From Arbacia lixula (lineage: Eukaryota; Echinodermata; Echinoidea; Arbacioida; Arbaciidae), in the NCBI GenBank assembly GCA_963669155.1, contig OZ022588.1:6348679-6412678 (forward strand): DNA of 64,000 nucleotides, read 5' to 3'. Position numbers and translations under genes: made by a program. The notes under the pieces are model-generated. The model was not told the origin of the DNA, made no database searches, and worked only from the letters and a program-made list of their open reading frames with translations. Shown one piece after another: positions 32,284 to 44,880 of the stretch; the first letter of the stretch is position 1; every line of letters starts with the position of its first letter.

Positions 32284-33820
32284 CAGAATTTTTTATTCTA
32301 TACTCCTGTATACCAACAAATAAACAATAGGATAGAAAGAGAGAGCATCTAAAGAAATGAAAATTGCATCAAGCCATTGGGGAAAACAGTTGGGTAGAAG
32401 CACAAAAACACTCTTACGACGATAGTATTACTATTAGTAGAAGCCAGCGTGACAGGCATTAATTTTTAATGTCTTGTTGAGGTTGTATTTTGGACTCAAT
32501 ATATCAGTGATTTAGAATAATTATGGGTAGGGTATATATTTTCAAACACTTTTGCCGGTTTCGCTTCCATTTCATTTTTAGATATCAGGTGCCGGTACTA
32601 GGTAGTCGTTCTTGTAGTTTGTACGGGGCTCCATACATACAGGATGCAATGTTTTGAGATGTTTCATTCGACATCAGTGCAGTCTAATACTTGTGGAAAA
32701 TTGTCTTTGTTCAAAGGGGTCCAGCTGACAAGCTCTGCTTTTTAGACTCCTCCACAGTCTACTCTAGACCCTAGGCTCCATCGGCATACCGGTGCCGGTA
32801 TTCAATTACCATTTTTACACTATTTCATGTTTATTACATGTATTGTGATGCTTGTTTATCATGATGACTCATGTATTATTGTATCTACTTTGGATAATAA
32901 AATAAATTTAAAAAATTACAAATAATTTACAAATATTGCACCCCCTGTTACCAGGCGCCCGTAAGGCCGTATATAGTTTTGTACGAGGCTTCCTTGATAC
33001 GGGGCTTCAGTATATTGATATATCCGGGCCGGACGACCAAGACGTCGCGGGCCGGGCCGGACGGGCAAAATGGCCTGGCCTGGCCCTGGGAATTCCCCAT
33101 CCCAGGTTTTCATGCGTCGACATAAATTACAAAATTTATGGACATTTACTTTTAGGACGATACAAATATTATGTTGGTGAGCTTCCAATTCCACAATTTA
33201 ATTGCTAGATTACGTAACACATGATACAATTCATGTCTATTAGACTCCTTGGTCCCTGTACATTTTAGTTTAACTAGTTTAAAATTGATTTTATCTACCT
33301 TTTCCAGTTTCTGATGAGGTTAACTTCTCCTACTTGCGCATATCGTTGGATCATGTAAAGAAAACTAGCGACTAATAATATGCAAATGACCATGGTGTCC
33401 GAAGAGCAAAAAAGAAAAAGAAAAAAGAGAAGGCTAATTATAATTATACTGTATACAGGTTTTTTCTTGTCGAGAAATATCAATTGTTTCAATATTGAAA
33501 CGCAGATCTCGAGAAAAGAATGGGAGCAAAATTTTCAAGCTTGACTGACAGCGATATGTAGAAACAATTACACAAAAACGAACACAAATGATTTGGTCAC
33601 ATTGCTGAAGAACAATTATTATAGCCAAGATATACTTCATGAAAACATGTTATGATTGGTTTCCTAAGAAGTAATATGTGTAGGTTACTTTGAGGCAGTG
33701 TGTACTAATTAGTGCAGTTCATTAGCAGAGTGTACACTTTGCAGTGCAGTTTATTTATCGGGACAGTGTATAATTTTGGTGCAGTAGTGTAAAATCGGGA
33801 CAGTCAGCCTTTTACGAGGA
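32284..33820. other. upstream region of the TRAF-like gene, unassigned
   Basis: This must hold the 5' UTR and possibly the promoter of the TRAF-like gene, but no TATA box or clear CpG island is visible. A GC-rich patch at about 32990-33105 contains repeated CCGGGCCGGACG-like motifs. The rest is AT-rich. Confidence 0.35.
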
Positions 33821-33821
33821 A

Positions 33822-33992
33822 GTACGGGAGATGTCATGGTACAAAGGTTATGATCTATGACTGAAGATCTCAAGGTCACAGGTTCAGGCACACCCATTGC
33901 ACTTGTGTACTTTAGCAAGATACTTGATCCACATTGCTGCTTGATCCCCGCCCTCGAGTATAACTGGGTACCTGAAAGGAGGTACGTGGGCG
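33822..33992 (+). mobile_element. tRNA-derived SINE with conserved body
   Basis: A degenerate tRNA-like head (B-box-like GGTTCAGGCAC) is followed by TTTAGCAAGATACTTGATCC, ACATTGCTGCTTGATCC and AACTGGGTACCTGA. These match the general form of SINE bodies common in invertebrate deuterostomes (a 'GCAAGACACTT...CACATTG' core). Ends are approximate. Confidence 0.6.
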
Positions 33993-34830
33993 ATTTTTTT
34001 TTCGAGTAGTTTTTTTTTATTGACAACTTCAATTCATATACAAAATAAATATATATAACAAATAGAACTTTGAAACATAGTATTATCATGAATATTACAA
34101 AATATAAAACATTACAATAAAACATAAAAACATTAATGTGAATGATCGATCGATCCATTCAGCGCCAATTTCGTGCGGTGCATGAGCAAGGAATATCCCC
34201 CAGGGGATGGTGCACATTATGTTCACATGATACGTTCTTGAATCCAACAACCAGGTGGTATTCTGGAAACGAATTTCAGTTTGCTATACCTTGATTTGAT
34301 ACACACACAACACTCACAACACACACACACATACACGCACACACATACAACACACGCACACACACACACACACACACACGCACACACACACACACGCATA
34401 TACACACACACGCACACACACACAACACACCCACACACATACACACGCACACAACACACCCACCCACACACACGCACACGCACACACACACACAACACAC
34501 ACACATACACACACACATGCACATACACACACACACATATTGTACTATCTCGGCATTCTTCACATGTTCTGCATTTTAACTCAAATCCCAGTAGAACCAG
34601 TTAAACATAAATTAGGCCTGCACATCGAGTAGTATATAATGCCAGTATCATACTTACTGACAATCTGGAAATAATTAGTTTAGTCCTACTACTTCTGCTT
34701 CGATATACCTCTACATGATAAACTAAACCAAAGTTCATTTTCTCTGATCATATATAATCATCAATCCGGTCTCGTGGGAATTCCCGAAGAACAATCACAA
34801 ACACACAAGCCCCCCCCCCCCACACACACA

Positions 34831-34875
<45 letters not shown>

Positions 34876-34995
34876 ACACACACACACACACACCATGCAC
34901 ACTATATATGTATAGAAAGTGAAACAATGTTTTACCAGGAACCACTACAGAGTGAGTTAAAAAAAAAAATGTCCCATCTTTTAAACACCTGTATT
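33993..34995. repeat. AT-rich stretch with two (CA)n arrays
   Basis: 34300-34545 is a long impure CA array with ACACAC, GCACAC and CCACAC variants. 34804-34895 is a C run followed by CA units. The Cys/Val ORFs across both are artefacts. Between and before them nothing is recognised. Confidence 0.85.
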
Positions 34996-35000
34996 TCGTG

Positions 35001-35803
35001 ATTGAGTTTGAGTGGATGGAATGCACTCTGAATCTATTAGCTGTTGCTACTCGGACAGCACAAGTTCTGGGGTTGCCATTAGTAACGTATTGTTCGAACT
35101 ACGTGAATTATATTTGCATATACAACGAAAATGATCTATTATAGAGACTGATATTTGAAACATTTGTTGCAATGAAAAATTCCGGGAAAGATCACGTTAC
35201 GTCGTCAAATGTCCTTGTTAACTTCACATTGCTTTAATGTCATTTGAAGTGAATCGTTTTTCTGGTAAGCTGCGTGCTTCATGCGTCCATGTAGTTATAT
35301 GTGTGTATTTATTGCGTTATCAACCTTTTGCGCTGAATACGTCCCTATCAAATTGCGATGGGGCAATGAGAGTGCTATAGACGCAGTTATAATTAGTTCG
35401 TAGTTGGGACGTAATTGGGGTGGAGTTACGCTGCGTATTGTTAAGATCCTTTCATTAAAGGGTTACAAAATTAGAAAAATAAGTTCCCTCTAATTTATGT
35501 AAAATCATCCACTAAAACGAATTTCACATTAATTTTTGCCGCAGTAAAGTCTCATTTTGACGAAAATTTGAAGAACCCCGCGCACCTCCAAGTGACGTCA
35601 CAGGAGTCAATTGCCATAATGAGGACTCCGCTGTTAAACTTAGATTGTACGGAAGTCAACAATAATTTCTAAAAGACCCTTTTCGTTATGCAAATTTTAT
35701 TCAAACAATACGTTACCAATGGGAACCCCAAAGCTTGTCCGAGGTTTGTCCGAGTAGCAACAACTAATAGATTCAAAGTGCATTCCATCCATTGAATCTG
35801 AAT
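35001..35803. mobile_element. DNA transposon relic with about 110-bp inverted ends
   Basis: The left end (GGATGGAATGCACTCTGAAT, CTGTTGCTACTCGGACA) and right end (complement of GGATGGAATGCACTTTGAAT, TTGTTGCTACTCGGACA) match for about 110 bases. The interior of about 580 bp has no ORF of note. Single ends of the same family stand alone at about 52640-52770 and 60595-60720. Confidence 0.8.
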
Positions 35804-35813
35804 GGCAACAAAC

Positions 35814-36066
35814 AGGGGGGGGGGGGGGGGCGAGGGCAGCGCAGAACTGGGAGTACAATATGGAAATTAAGTATGTGGGACCGTACGCGTATAAATTATG
35901 TGTGCGTATTTAAGTGCATGAACGTAAGTAATCTGTCTGTATGTGTATAATATACTAATGTGTTTATTGGGCTGTTTATTGGGCTGTGTATAATATATAA
36001 CGTGTTTATTGGGCTGTTTATTGGGCTGTTTATTGGGCTGTTAACCCCCCTCCCCCCCCCCCCCCT
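35814..36066. repeat. G run, 12-bp tandem repeats and C run
   Basis: Repeats of TTTATTGGGCTG lie at 35955-36042 in two groups separated by TGTATAATATA. A G run (35814-35830) and a C run (36046-36065) frame the region. The ORF reading Asn-Ser-Pro-Ile repeats is a by-product. Confidence 0.9.
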
Positions 36067-38720
36067 CGCGCATGGAAAATCTGGTTCATGCCAATGATGA
36101 ACAGAAATGTTTACGTGCAACTTTGAGCAAATAATTGACATACTTCATGCAGGACTTTGATCTGTTGTGCATAAATGTATTGCTGGTGTATGTGCTATTG
36201 CTCTATGGATTTCTATTTCAGTGATTATTAACGTACAAAGGGTGAACAACTTATGTCAATATTTTTCATACTTGTATGCACGGATCTAAATTATGTGTGA
36301 TGGAATATTGGGTGGTGTGTGTAAAGTGTTCAATTTTTTGTTAGGTTACTATATGGTGTGTACTTCTCTCACCAGTGCAGGAATGCAGGCCACGAATTGA
36401 TTGGACATGTTTCTATTTGAGGTTTGAATATGAAGCTATAAAAATAAAATCAATTTGATTGGGTGTGCTCACAACCGCGTTCTTTCTGCACTATCCATAT
36501 TACCAGTCTCACTATCAGATTATAGGGATCCAGTCTGAGCCCAAGTAACTGTCAAGTAAAAAAAAATCTTGATAGGAAGAACGTATGCTTAGTTATAGAC
36601 AAATCTTACCACATTGCAAACTTGTGTAAATATATTAGGCATGTTGAAATTAGAAGTATCATCAGTACAATACCAACTCTGAGTGTTGCAAAGGATTTAG
36701 TTGAGCATTTATGACAAGAGGTTGTCAAGTAAAACTATACATTTAAATCTTCCTCTACTATCGTACAGACACGATGAGTTAAGTAATTTCCATAATGCGT
36801 GCGATTATAGTAGAACAGCAATGAGTATATGGTTTCATTGTACCTAACCTTAACTCATTCTATGCACCTGCATCAAAAGACACGTGGCACCCAAGCTCGG
36901 TATATTATTCAATAGTTAGGTTTAGTATAGTTTACATCTTTGAAAGTCAATCAGCAAGTTTTCTTGGGCTGGATATTGGCACCGGCCTGTGTGCCAAACT
37001 AGAAAGTAGTGAGTACCGAAGTATTCATGTTTATTTTTTTTTAAATGGTAAAACTATATTTACTGCACACAATATATTATGTTTTGTTTATTGCATCGTT
37101 TCGTTGATTACGCCTGTCCATAAAGCTTTACATTTTCATCAAATGCATTTTCTCAACTTTCTGGAGTAGTTTCTTAATAAATGATTTGTAAAATGATGTG
37201 TAAAACCCCATAATATTTTTATAATGGACATGTTTATCTTGCATCATCATAAATGTAGTACTTAGTTTCATTTTCCATAAATGACTTATCAGACGGTATG
37301 CTATACTGTATACGACATGAACAATGCAAAATATGATCAATAGTTGAAATTACTTTGTGTAGTATGTGTAATGATTTGCCATTCGAACATCCCTTCAATG
37401 AAGTGTTTATCAGAGCACTTCAATTTGATTCTTCTGTTTTAGCCAGGGAAATAAACTATTCAAGAACTTTGAAAATATAGGTAATCCATATATAATACGT
37501 CAAACTCCATTCATTCAGTCTGAGGACACCCAATCCAACGAATCATTCAAAAGGCGCAAAATGCTTATCATGGACAAAGACATGTTTGCTCACCGTATAC
37601 TGCAGCGTGTACACCATTTTCAACCACGTTTTTAAGTTGATTTGATTACCTACCCTTACATGCATTTCCTCATTGTTCCATCAAGGCACGGCAGTGAAAC
37701 ATATCCAATAGATTATGTTTGAAGAACATCACAAACATCAATAGTGTCAGATAGCAAACAACAATCATAGACGAACTAAAGATGAAGCAGCTAAATCGAG
37801 CCCACGCGAACCTCCACTTCATGAATAAGTTCATGTGCATTTTTCGTATTTTTTTTTTCCGAGCACACCCGTTGCACCCGTGGCCTTGCACCTACTAGGC
37901 AGACAAAGGAACAAAGAATTTTACTCATAAATTGGAAATACGTATCCCCACAAATATGTTAGGCGACGATATCGTCCATCAATAGTGTGTTTTGTTTTTT
38001 CGTAAATACAATTTCCCCCAAATTTACATTAAAAAATCCTTTTTTTATATATATATATTTATGTATTTATTAAAATCAATACATAACATGTAATACACAA
38101 TATATAAACAACTCTCCAAGGTTTGGAAATAAAACAGATCAATGAGAATTAAAATATATACACGTGATTGACATTATTAGAAAAAAAGTAATTATAACAA
38201 TAAAAGCAAGGCAGAGTACACAAAGAATAAACAACAGTATATCTAAAATGAATCAACCTTTGAAGCAAAAACCTCGAGAACAAATTGTTTCAAAATCTTA
38301 AAAGCTTGTTGGGCTCCCGGGAAAGGAGAAAAGCAAAAAAACGTCTATCGGCGAAAGAAAAAAAAATTGCATTAACAAATCCTATAGGGCTCAGCTCAAT
38401 CATGTTGACTACCTTGTTTTACAGAATAGTGGATATTGCTGAATCGTGATATCATTGAACGATATAATGTGACTTTCATTAATGGATGATTGAATTTGAA
38501 ATATATGATTTTGCCACAATTGTTGTCAGAGGATACGGTTTGCTCTCAAAAAGTCAACGAGTAGATAGTGTGTGTGCATGTGTATGTGTGTGTGGTGTAA
38601 TGAGGAAGAAAATGGCGGGAATGAACACGATAAAGGGTTAGAACAGTAATAATACAACAAATTAATACATTCCTGTAGATAATGGTCAAAGCGTCTACCC
38701 TCAACTATAGGCCTATCCCC
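36067..38720. other. intergenic sequence, no gene recognised
   Basis: AT-rich with short ORFs only. The segment at about 38040-38170 (T run, TATATATA, TTATTAAAATCAATACA) resembles the one at 34015-34060 and may be the AT-rich tail of a retroelement on the minus strand. Confidence 0.35.
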
Positions 38721-38722
38721 CT

Positions 38723-38732
38723 CCGCACACAT

Positions 38733-38768
<36 letters not shown>

Positions 38769-38772
38769 ACAT
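38723..38772. repeat. (CA)n microsatellite
   Basis: CA repeats with CATACA interruptions. Confidence 0.9.
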
Positions 38773-40900
38773 ACATGTATACACGCATATGTGAAAACAT
38801 TATTTCCCCTCACACTAATTTCCTAGAAAAAAAATCTGCGTGGACTTTTTACAAGTAAATCCAACAGATTATTGGACATCTCAGAAGTTGAAATATAGAT
38901 TCATATTGCTAAATATGTTACTCATTACGGATAGATTCATATTATTTGGTGTTTTCTTTTTTTTTCATATCAGTTATTTTTAAGTCAGTCACTGCTACTG
39001 AATATTGCCGGATCTAATGCACATTTTGGTATAATACACATAAATCCTATATGAGCAGCATTTTGCCTGCCAAAAAAACATGGCTCAGGTCTAAAACAGG
39101 TCATTCCCATTTTTAAAAAGTAACGAACGCATGAGTTTTCAAGCGTATGCATTCCTTACACTACTCGTTGACATGTGATGCGTGTAGGGCCATTTGATCG
39201 GAGGCGTTTAATTCATTCTTGGCGTTGAGCCAAATAATTTTTACGGTTGGTGCGGAAAAATATATCCCATGTTTCCCATACAGCTCGTTTTCGTGTGTGA
39301 GAGTCGCGTTCTGCAAACCCTCGCTAGATGACGTCATCGCTTATTCTATTTGGCGCCACTACTTCAAGAGCACATGCGTTCGTTGCAGCATAATGGTCGC
39401 CGAGAGTACGGACGGTGTGCAGATGTGTCTCAGAATATAGTCCGGCAGAACTCCCTCCAAATCACGCGCTTATTACGCGGCGAAATCCACCAACCCCTTC
39501 ATCATGTCTAGCCTATATCTCTACGCGATAGTACTCCGCGGAGCTATCTAGGAACATGCATCACCATTGTCATCACCATACACGTACATTTCGTCGGTGA
39601 ACTGCTTACGCTGGAGACAAAAAGGTATACCCCGTGTACTTGATTTCCGAACCGTATGGACATGCCCATTGTGGATAATATCACAGCGCAGCAGGCGAGC
39701 GCGTGGTTTCTAGCCGTTCAATATAAATTCTTGCCGCCATTTTGGACGCCCTATGCGGTATGTACAGTTGCACTGTTAAACAAGTGTCGCATATGCACTG
39801 GACGTATTGTAAACATAATGGTTTGTACGCAGGTCGCGTAGACTAACTGGCGTCAGGTTAATATCCAGCCATTTTACATTATACTTAGCTGTGATACATT
39901 GTGTGTGTTATAAATAGAGTGGCGGATGTGTGTATGTGTACTACATACAAATGTGCGCTTGTGCCCACAAATGGCTGGATATACGGTGACGACAACTGTT
40001 GGTCTACATGACGTGCAGAGGAGTCTGAATAACATGCTTCTAGCCGATAGATGGCGTTCCCCGACAATCACGTGGGGGGAGTGGTCACTGCTTGAGATTA
40101 GCGCCCTATCGATGCTGGATCAGTCAGCGCGGTCTTTTCGGTTACCGTGGTTCGAGAAACCAGTTCGCAGTTACATCATGGTCGAACAATCCACTGAATA
40201 AATATTATAGAATGGGTGTCAGAATCTCTGCAATCTGATTGGTTAATTACCCGTAATTGCCGTGTAATTTTTTTTTACTGGCAGCAAGCGATATCAACAC
40301 GATATCAACACGATATCGCGATACCGAGAATTAACATGATCGATACCAATGTTGCTTACGCTAATGGCGGCACCCACGAATCACGAGAAACTCCGATAAA
40401 GTGAGATGAAGAATTGAAACAAATTTTGGACGATTCAGACGCTTTCAGCAAGTACAAATTTAACCCGAAAGGTAGAATACTCATGTTGTACATTTAAACG
40501 CTTTGCAGAGGTGAAACACGTTAATTTGTATGATATTTCGAACGGAGAAGAGGACAAACTCATGACTGAATTCTACGCTGTCGCAGCACTGTGTGAGACG
40601 TTGCTGCGGTGATTTGCCCACTAACGTGCATTGCGAGTACGTTCATGGGCACTCAATGCCACCCTGGACATTCGCAGTAAATCTGTCTTTTCTGATATGA
40701 CTACGTCGTTTAAATGATTGTTATCAAATAAAAGCGTGATGAACTTGGTAGTTCTATGCAGACTCTATTTCTCCACCTGACATGGTCTAAGGAGAAAATC
40801 ATCTCATATTTTAGCTGTGTTATTTGGACACTTCTCCATGTGAAAAGTCAATAATTTTTAGTCTTGGCAGATTTTGATGATTCCAATCATTGATGATCAT
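38773..40900. other. intergenic sequence with CpG-rich part
   Basis: 39.2-40.2 kb is richer in CpG than its surroundings (CGCGGCGAAATCC, TACTCCGCGGAG), which could mark a promoter, but no supported exon is next to it. A short frame at about 40407-40497 (DEELKQILDDSDAFSKYKFN) looks coding-like but is too short to assign. Confidence 0.35.
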
Positions 40901-40919
40901 TGATGATGAATATGGATCT

Positions 40920-41043
40920 CTGCAATCTGATTGGTCAATAACCATGCATCCGGTAATTACCGGATGCATGATTTTGTCATAACCATGCATCCGGTAATTA
41001 CCGGACGCATGATTTTTCCATGCATCCGGTAAATGAGGTTGAC
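40920..41043. repeat. tandem perfect palindromes
   Basis: A perfect 28-bp palindrome, 40943-40970, centre CCGGTAATTACCGG, is repeated at about 40983-41010 with one mismatch. A half copy follows at 41019. All share the ATGCATCCGGTAA half-site. Confidence 0.9.
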
Positions 41044-41089
41044 AGAGATTTTTCCCTTTTTTATTAGATTTTGGGGCCCATTCTATAAA

Positions 41090-41260
41090 ACAGATGATGC
41101 ACAGGTTTATTTCATGAGTCAGAAGGATTGTGTACACGCGGTAGCTCTGAATTTTGCCCGAAACCCACTCGGCTTCGCCTCGTGGGTTCAGGCAATTCAG
41201 AGCTACCTTGTGTACACAATTCCTACTGACCCACTCAAACCTGTGCATCATTTGTATTAT
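41090..41260. mobile_element. palindromic MITE with hairpin loop
   Basis: Arms of about 65 bp include GATGATGCACAGGTTTATTT and GGTAGCTCTGAATT on the left, with complements AATTCAGAGCTACC and AACCTGTGCATCATTTG on the right. The loop itself forms a hairpin from ACCCACTCGG and CTCGTGGGT. No ORF. Confidence 0.85.
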
Positions 41261-42402
41261 ACTAGACTGCAGACTAGGATTTGTTCATGAAGCTGTGTTG
41301 GATGATGGATGTAAAGACACTTAAATTTTACAGTGTGCCTGGAGCAACAATAGAAACAGGTGCATATGGTGGAATGTTCTTTCACTACCGTCTCAGACCT
41401 GAATAGCTATTGCCAAATCTACATGATAATAAGTTGACATGTTGTCGACTATCTCATGAATTTCTACTTAACTCTGTGAGTAGTACAGGAGAACCGAGTT
41501 CATTCGAAGCAGCAATAATCTGCCCATGAGTGGATTGCATTTACGATCTGGCTTAATAGGCTAAGGTCGACACTTTTTCGGTTGCTTGTCTGAGATTATC
41601 TAAATGTATCCTGAGACCGGTATACCACCGTGGGGAGCAACCACTGATTTCCCGCCATCTTATGAGGAAAGGCAGTCCAACTGTTGACGTATTGTTCGTT
41701 CCCAACTTTGGATAAGTAGAATCCAGTGTCTTGGATGTTTTTCGGCTGTAACACGAGAGTAACACGAGAGGACGTTGGATATGCAGCTGCCGCTTAATAA
41801 ATGCAGATTCATTGTACTCCTTCTAGCCACAAAAGAACGCTTTACAAAGAGTTTCTCTTTGATCTCCCATGTTCGAAGCCGCCGATTCTCTGGATGATTT
41901 TTACCTGGATTTGACGTATAAACAGAATTGGATGCGCAGAAGAATTTGGGAAAATATCCTCACCCCATATGCTTGGGCAGTTGTGACGTGTAATACCTAC
42001 GATGCATCTATAAAGATTCAATCGAGGAATATTGTTACAATGTGGAAAAAATGCTGTAAACGTAATATTAAGTTGCAGTTTAAAAGTTTCAATTTCACAA
42101 TGTTCCGCATCATATTCCATTAAAAAATTGCATGAAACGCTACTTTCAGATATTTCCTTTCAGACAAGTAACATGAAAAAAACGTGCCCAGTCGCGCCCA
42201 AGCTAGTATTTTCATCTCAAAAAGTATCAAATTTCGTATTCACTTGTCCTTTATTAACTACATAACAAGCGCTTAGTGACAAAATTAAAAGTTCAGGAGC
42301 GAAAGCTGACGGCATGCCGGCCATAGGAATGCATATGACCTATAAGAAAATCCAGGTGAACGTGACGCAATCGCGTATGCATCATATTGTTGAGAGCAGC
42401 TG

Positions 42403-43216
42403 CTAGTCATGAACATTAAGTGGCGGAATCAAACCTTGTTCAAAGCGATGTATATCTATGTGCTTAAACATCCTTGGTTGGACCATGGACCTATCATGGA
42501 TGGACTGCGCACGGATAGACTTCCTTTGATCTATGAGGTCCGCCGCCTCATAACAATTCAAGACATTCAGGTGTTTTAAACAATTAGCTGTATTTCTGAT
42601 TAGGTAGTGCCTTCCTCTGAATAATAAAAGACAATCTGTTTTGAGAAGCATGTCAACCGTTCAGCCTTCGCTGGGAGCTCGTAGCTGATCTATTTACACA
42701 CACTGTGAATTAGTTTTGGGGTGAGCGAAGGGAAATTTTGAAAAAAATTGTAGAAAGAATTTGGTCCGTAACTTTTCCGGACACCTCCGCACACGAAATT
42801 GAGATTGTTTCCATGAAAGATTAAACACTCAATAAACGATTTACAAGATATTTTTAAGGAAATATGATTCGGAAATGTGCGATATGGAGGCATTTCTCTG
42901 GCATGTTTTCTACAGTATTCTCCTTTTATCACAAAAACGAAGCAACAATATAATCTGAAATTCACAGAATCGTATCTTTATAAGATGTAATACTACTGCA
43001 CATGCACTTCAGCTCATGAAGTGGTTCTGAAATCTTCTGCGCATACAGAATATATATTCCTCAAAATGCATCCTACATTTTGTCATGCTTGTTTGGCGGC
43101 GGATCTCCCTCGATCAAAGAGACAAACGCGTCAAATATTCCATTGTGATCTCAATGCACGCGACCGCTGTAGGAATAAATTACACTTCGTGCTGACTCCA
43201 TTCCTTACACCTCTCT
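42403..43216 (-). mobile_element. inverted copy of the 15.1-kb transposon fragment
   Basis: On minus the element starts after GGTCCAACC with AGAGAGGTGTAAGGAATGG. It has a leader similar to 15165-15740, then a frame reading LFRGRHYLIRNTANCLKHLN, VLNCYEAADLIDQRKSIRAQ, SIHDRSMVQPRMFKHIDIHR and FEQGLIPPLNVHD to a stop (42403). The copy at 15.7 kb has a stop at the Arg of SIRAQ; here it is open. It is likely the N-terminal part of a transposase of unrecognised family. The 9-mer GGTTGGACC occurs at both 42474 and 43217. Confidence 0.55.
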
Positions 43217-43225
43217 GGTTGGACC

Positions 43226-43955
43226 AGGGAGGTGTTACGAAGGAGTAGAAACTCGAGCATAATATATTCAAACATCTGTGTGGGTTCTAAAGCGTGCTCA
43301 TGAATGTCAAAAGCATTCCATAATCATGGCAATGCTTTGATGTTCCATGTGCCGAGCCGACATTTAGCTGATGTCAACTTGAAAAGAAATTTCTTTAATT
43401 TTCCATTTATTAGTAGACGTTTTGTTTTTGATAAATTCGTTTGCAAACTATAAGGAAGTTAACGGCAGATAATGATAGATCCTAATACTTTGTTTTTGTT
43501 TCGAAAAGTATTGAGGAATCATTAAAAATCGGACATATAAGCTATTTGTATTACTTACAAAATCGACCAATTTCTTCACTTTCCGACAACTTGTGCATTT
43601 GGGGGATTCAACCACTCTCAAAATGATATATTAAGCTGTGTATTATCATTAACGGCGTTTGTGTGTGTTTGCGTGAAACAGAGATATTTCACTTGAAAAA
43701 CTTGTTTATTTGTGTTTGCTGATACCTGTTATGCTCAAGGAAGTATTAATGCCATTAACAGAACGGGGCAAGCGAAATGAGACTGTACATTTCTTTTGTT
43801 CTCTCTGAGAAGCCGTTGCCACACAATCATGCTCATAATTGTTCAAACACCTGAACAGCACCTGTTGAAAACACCATAACTTTTCAGCGGCTTGGCACAT
43901 GGGTTCAAAGGAAGAAAGTTGCTTCATATCCTGCCATAACACATCTCTGCTGAAA
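43226..43955 (-). mobile_element. inverted, diverged copy of the MULE-like element
   Basis: Matches 26783-27505 along its length when reversed: ATGTGTTATGGCAGGATATG, TCTCAGAGAGAACAAAAGAA, and a terminal AGGGAGGTGTTACGAAGGAG. Ends are more diverged than in the 26.8-kb copy. It abuts the 42403-43216 element. Confidence 0.75.
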
Positions 43956-43968
43956 CTATACACCTGAG

Positions 43969-44123
43969 CCATGTTGCACATAGGTTTTCAATTATTGTAT
44001 CTTAATTACCGTCGATGGTAACTACCAGGGCAACAGTCAATGAGCTCTTATTATTACACCTGTTGCCATGGAAGTTACCATTAATGGCAAGTTACAGTAA
44101 TCGAAATCCTATATGCAACATGG
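43969..44123. mobile_element. 155-bp palindromic MITE
   Basis: Starts CCATGTTGCACATAGG and ends CCTATATGCAACATGG. The arms extend to ATGGTAACTACCAGGGCAAC on the left and its near-complement on the right, leaving a loop of about 17 bp. Non-coding. Confidence 0.85.
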
Positions 44124-44880
44124 TCGGTCCTGAGGTGAAGGGTGGCTGCTTGGTCAGCATCAATTTCGTCGAAGCTTTGCAGGTAGATGTATTTCCCATA
44201 GTTGTAGGTCTACCTCTGATCGCTCGGCACTATGACAAGAAGCGTCGTTGTAGCGTTGTACGGCGCATAACCAGCAGCACTCACACGAGCTAGCTCGATT
44301 CACCGCAGCTCGCCTGAACATTCATTCAGCAGTTCGACTCACCGCAACTCTGAATCTTCAAAGTACAGCCTACCACGACGTCTACGGCGACTCACTGCTC
44401 CACGTCGGTACCGGCTTTGTCTCGTCTTTTCTTCTCTGGCCTCCTACATCAAGCGACTCACTGCTTCGTTCCCGAGCGCCATTCATCTTCACTTCTCTTC
44501 TGCTCTCTTCTCGTCCGCGATCACCACAGCAAGCATGTAGCGTCGACATCGCGATCTTCACGGCTCTTCAGCGACGTCTACGAAGTCGCGTTTTTCCGCC
44601 ACTAAGTCTCCGCATCATCATTCATCGCATGACCCCCTTCCTTTGTTATCGCCTTTCATTTATCATTGGACTTTCACGTTTCTTCTGTACAATTAGCATT
44701 TATTCAAACACATCATTTATTCATCTACATCTCGTTATATTCTCAGTGCAATATCTATTCATGTGACCGCACTTGCACGTGCGCTGTCTATGCTTAATCC
44801 ATTCAATAAACCAACGAAAAAGGAATATAATTTATCATGTGCTTTTTTTCCCATACAACGTTGCTTCCTTGTAGATAAAA
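44124..44880 (+). repeat. LTR-like or promoter-like CpG-rich stretch
   Basis: Contains CGATTCACCGCAGCTCG and CGACTCACCGCAACTC, close to motifs repeated at 55.4-55.6 kb, then a CT/CG-rich leader and AATAAA near 44805. The arrangement resembles R/U5 of a solo LTR. Ends and target duplication were not found. Confidence 0.35.

Noticed and set aside
34223-34604. ORFs rich in Cys/Val or Thr/His on both strands
   Set aside because: They are translations of an impure (CA)n microsatellite, open in all frames because the repeat lacks stop codons.
35896-36141. ORF with Asn-Ser-Pro-Ile repeats
   Set aside because: It is the translation of a 12-bp tandem repeat between homopolymers, with no start context or conserved domain.
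39219-40201. CpG-rich region as a protein-coding gene
   Set aside because: Short ORFs there have no recognisable domain and no convincing splice pairing, so only a possible regulatory role is left.
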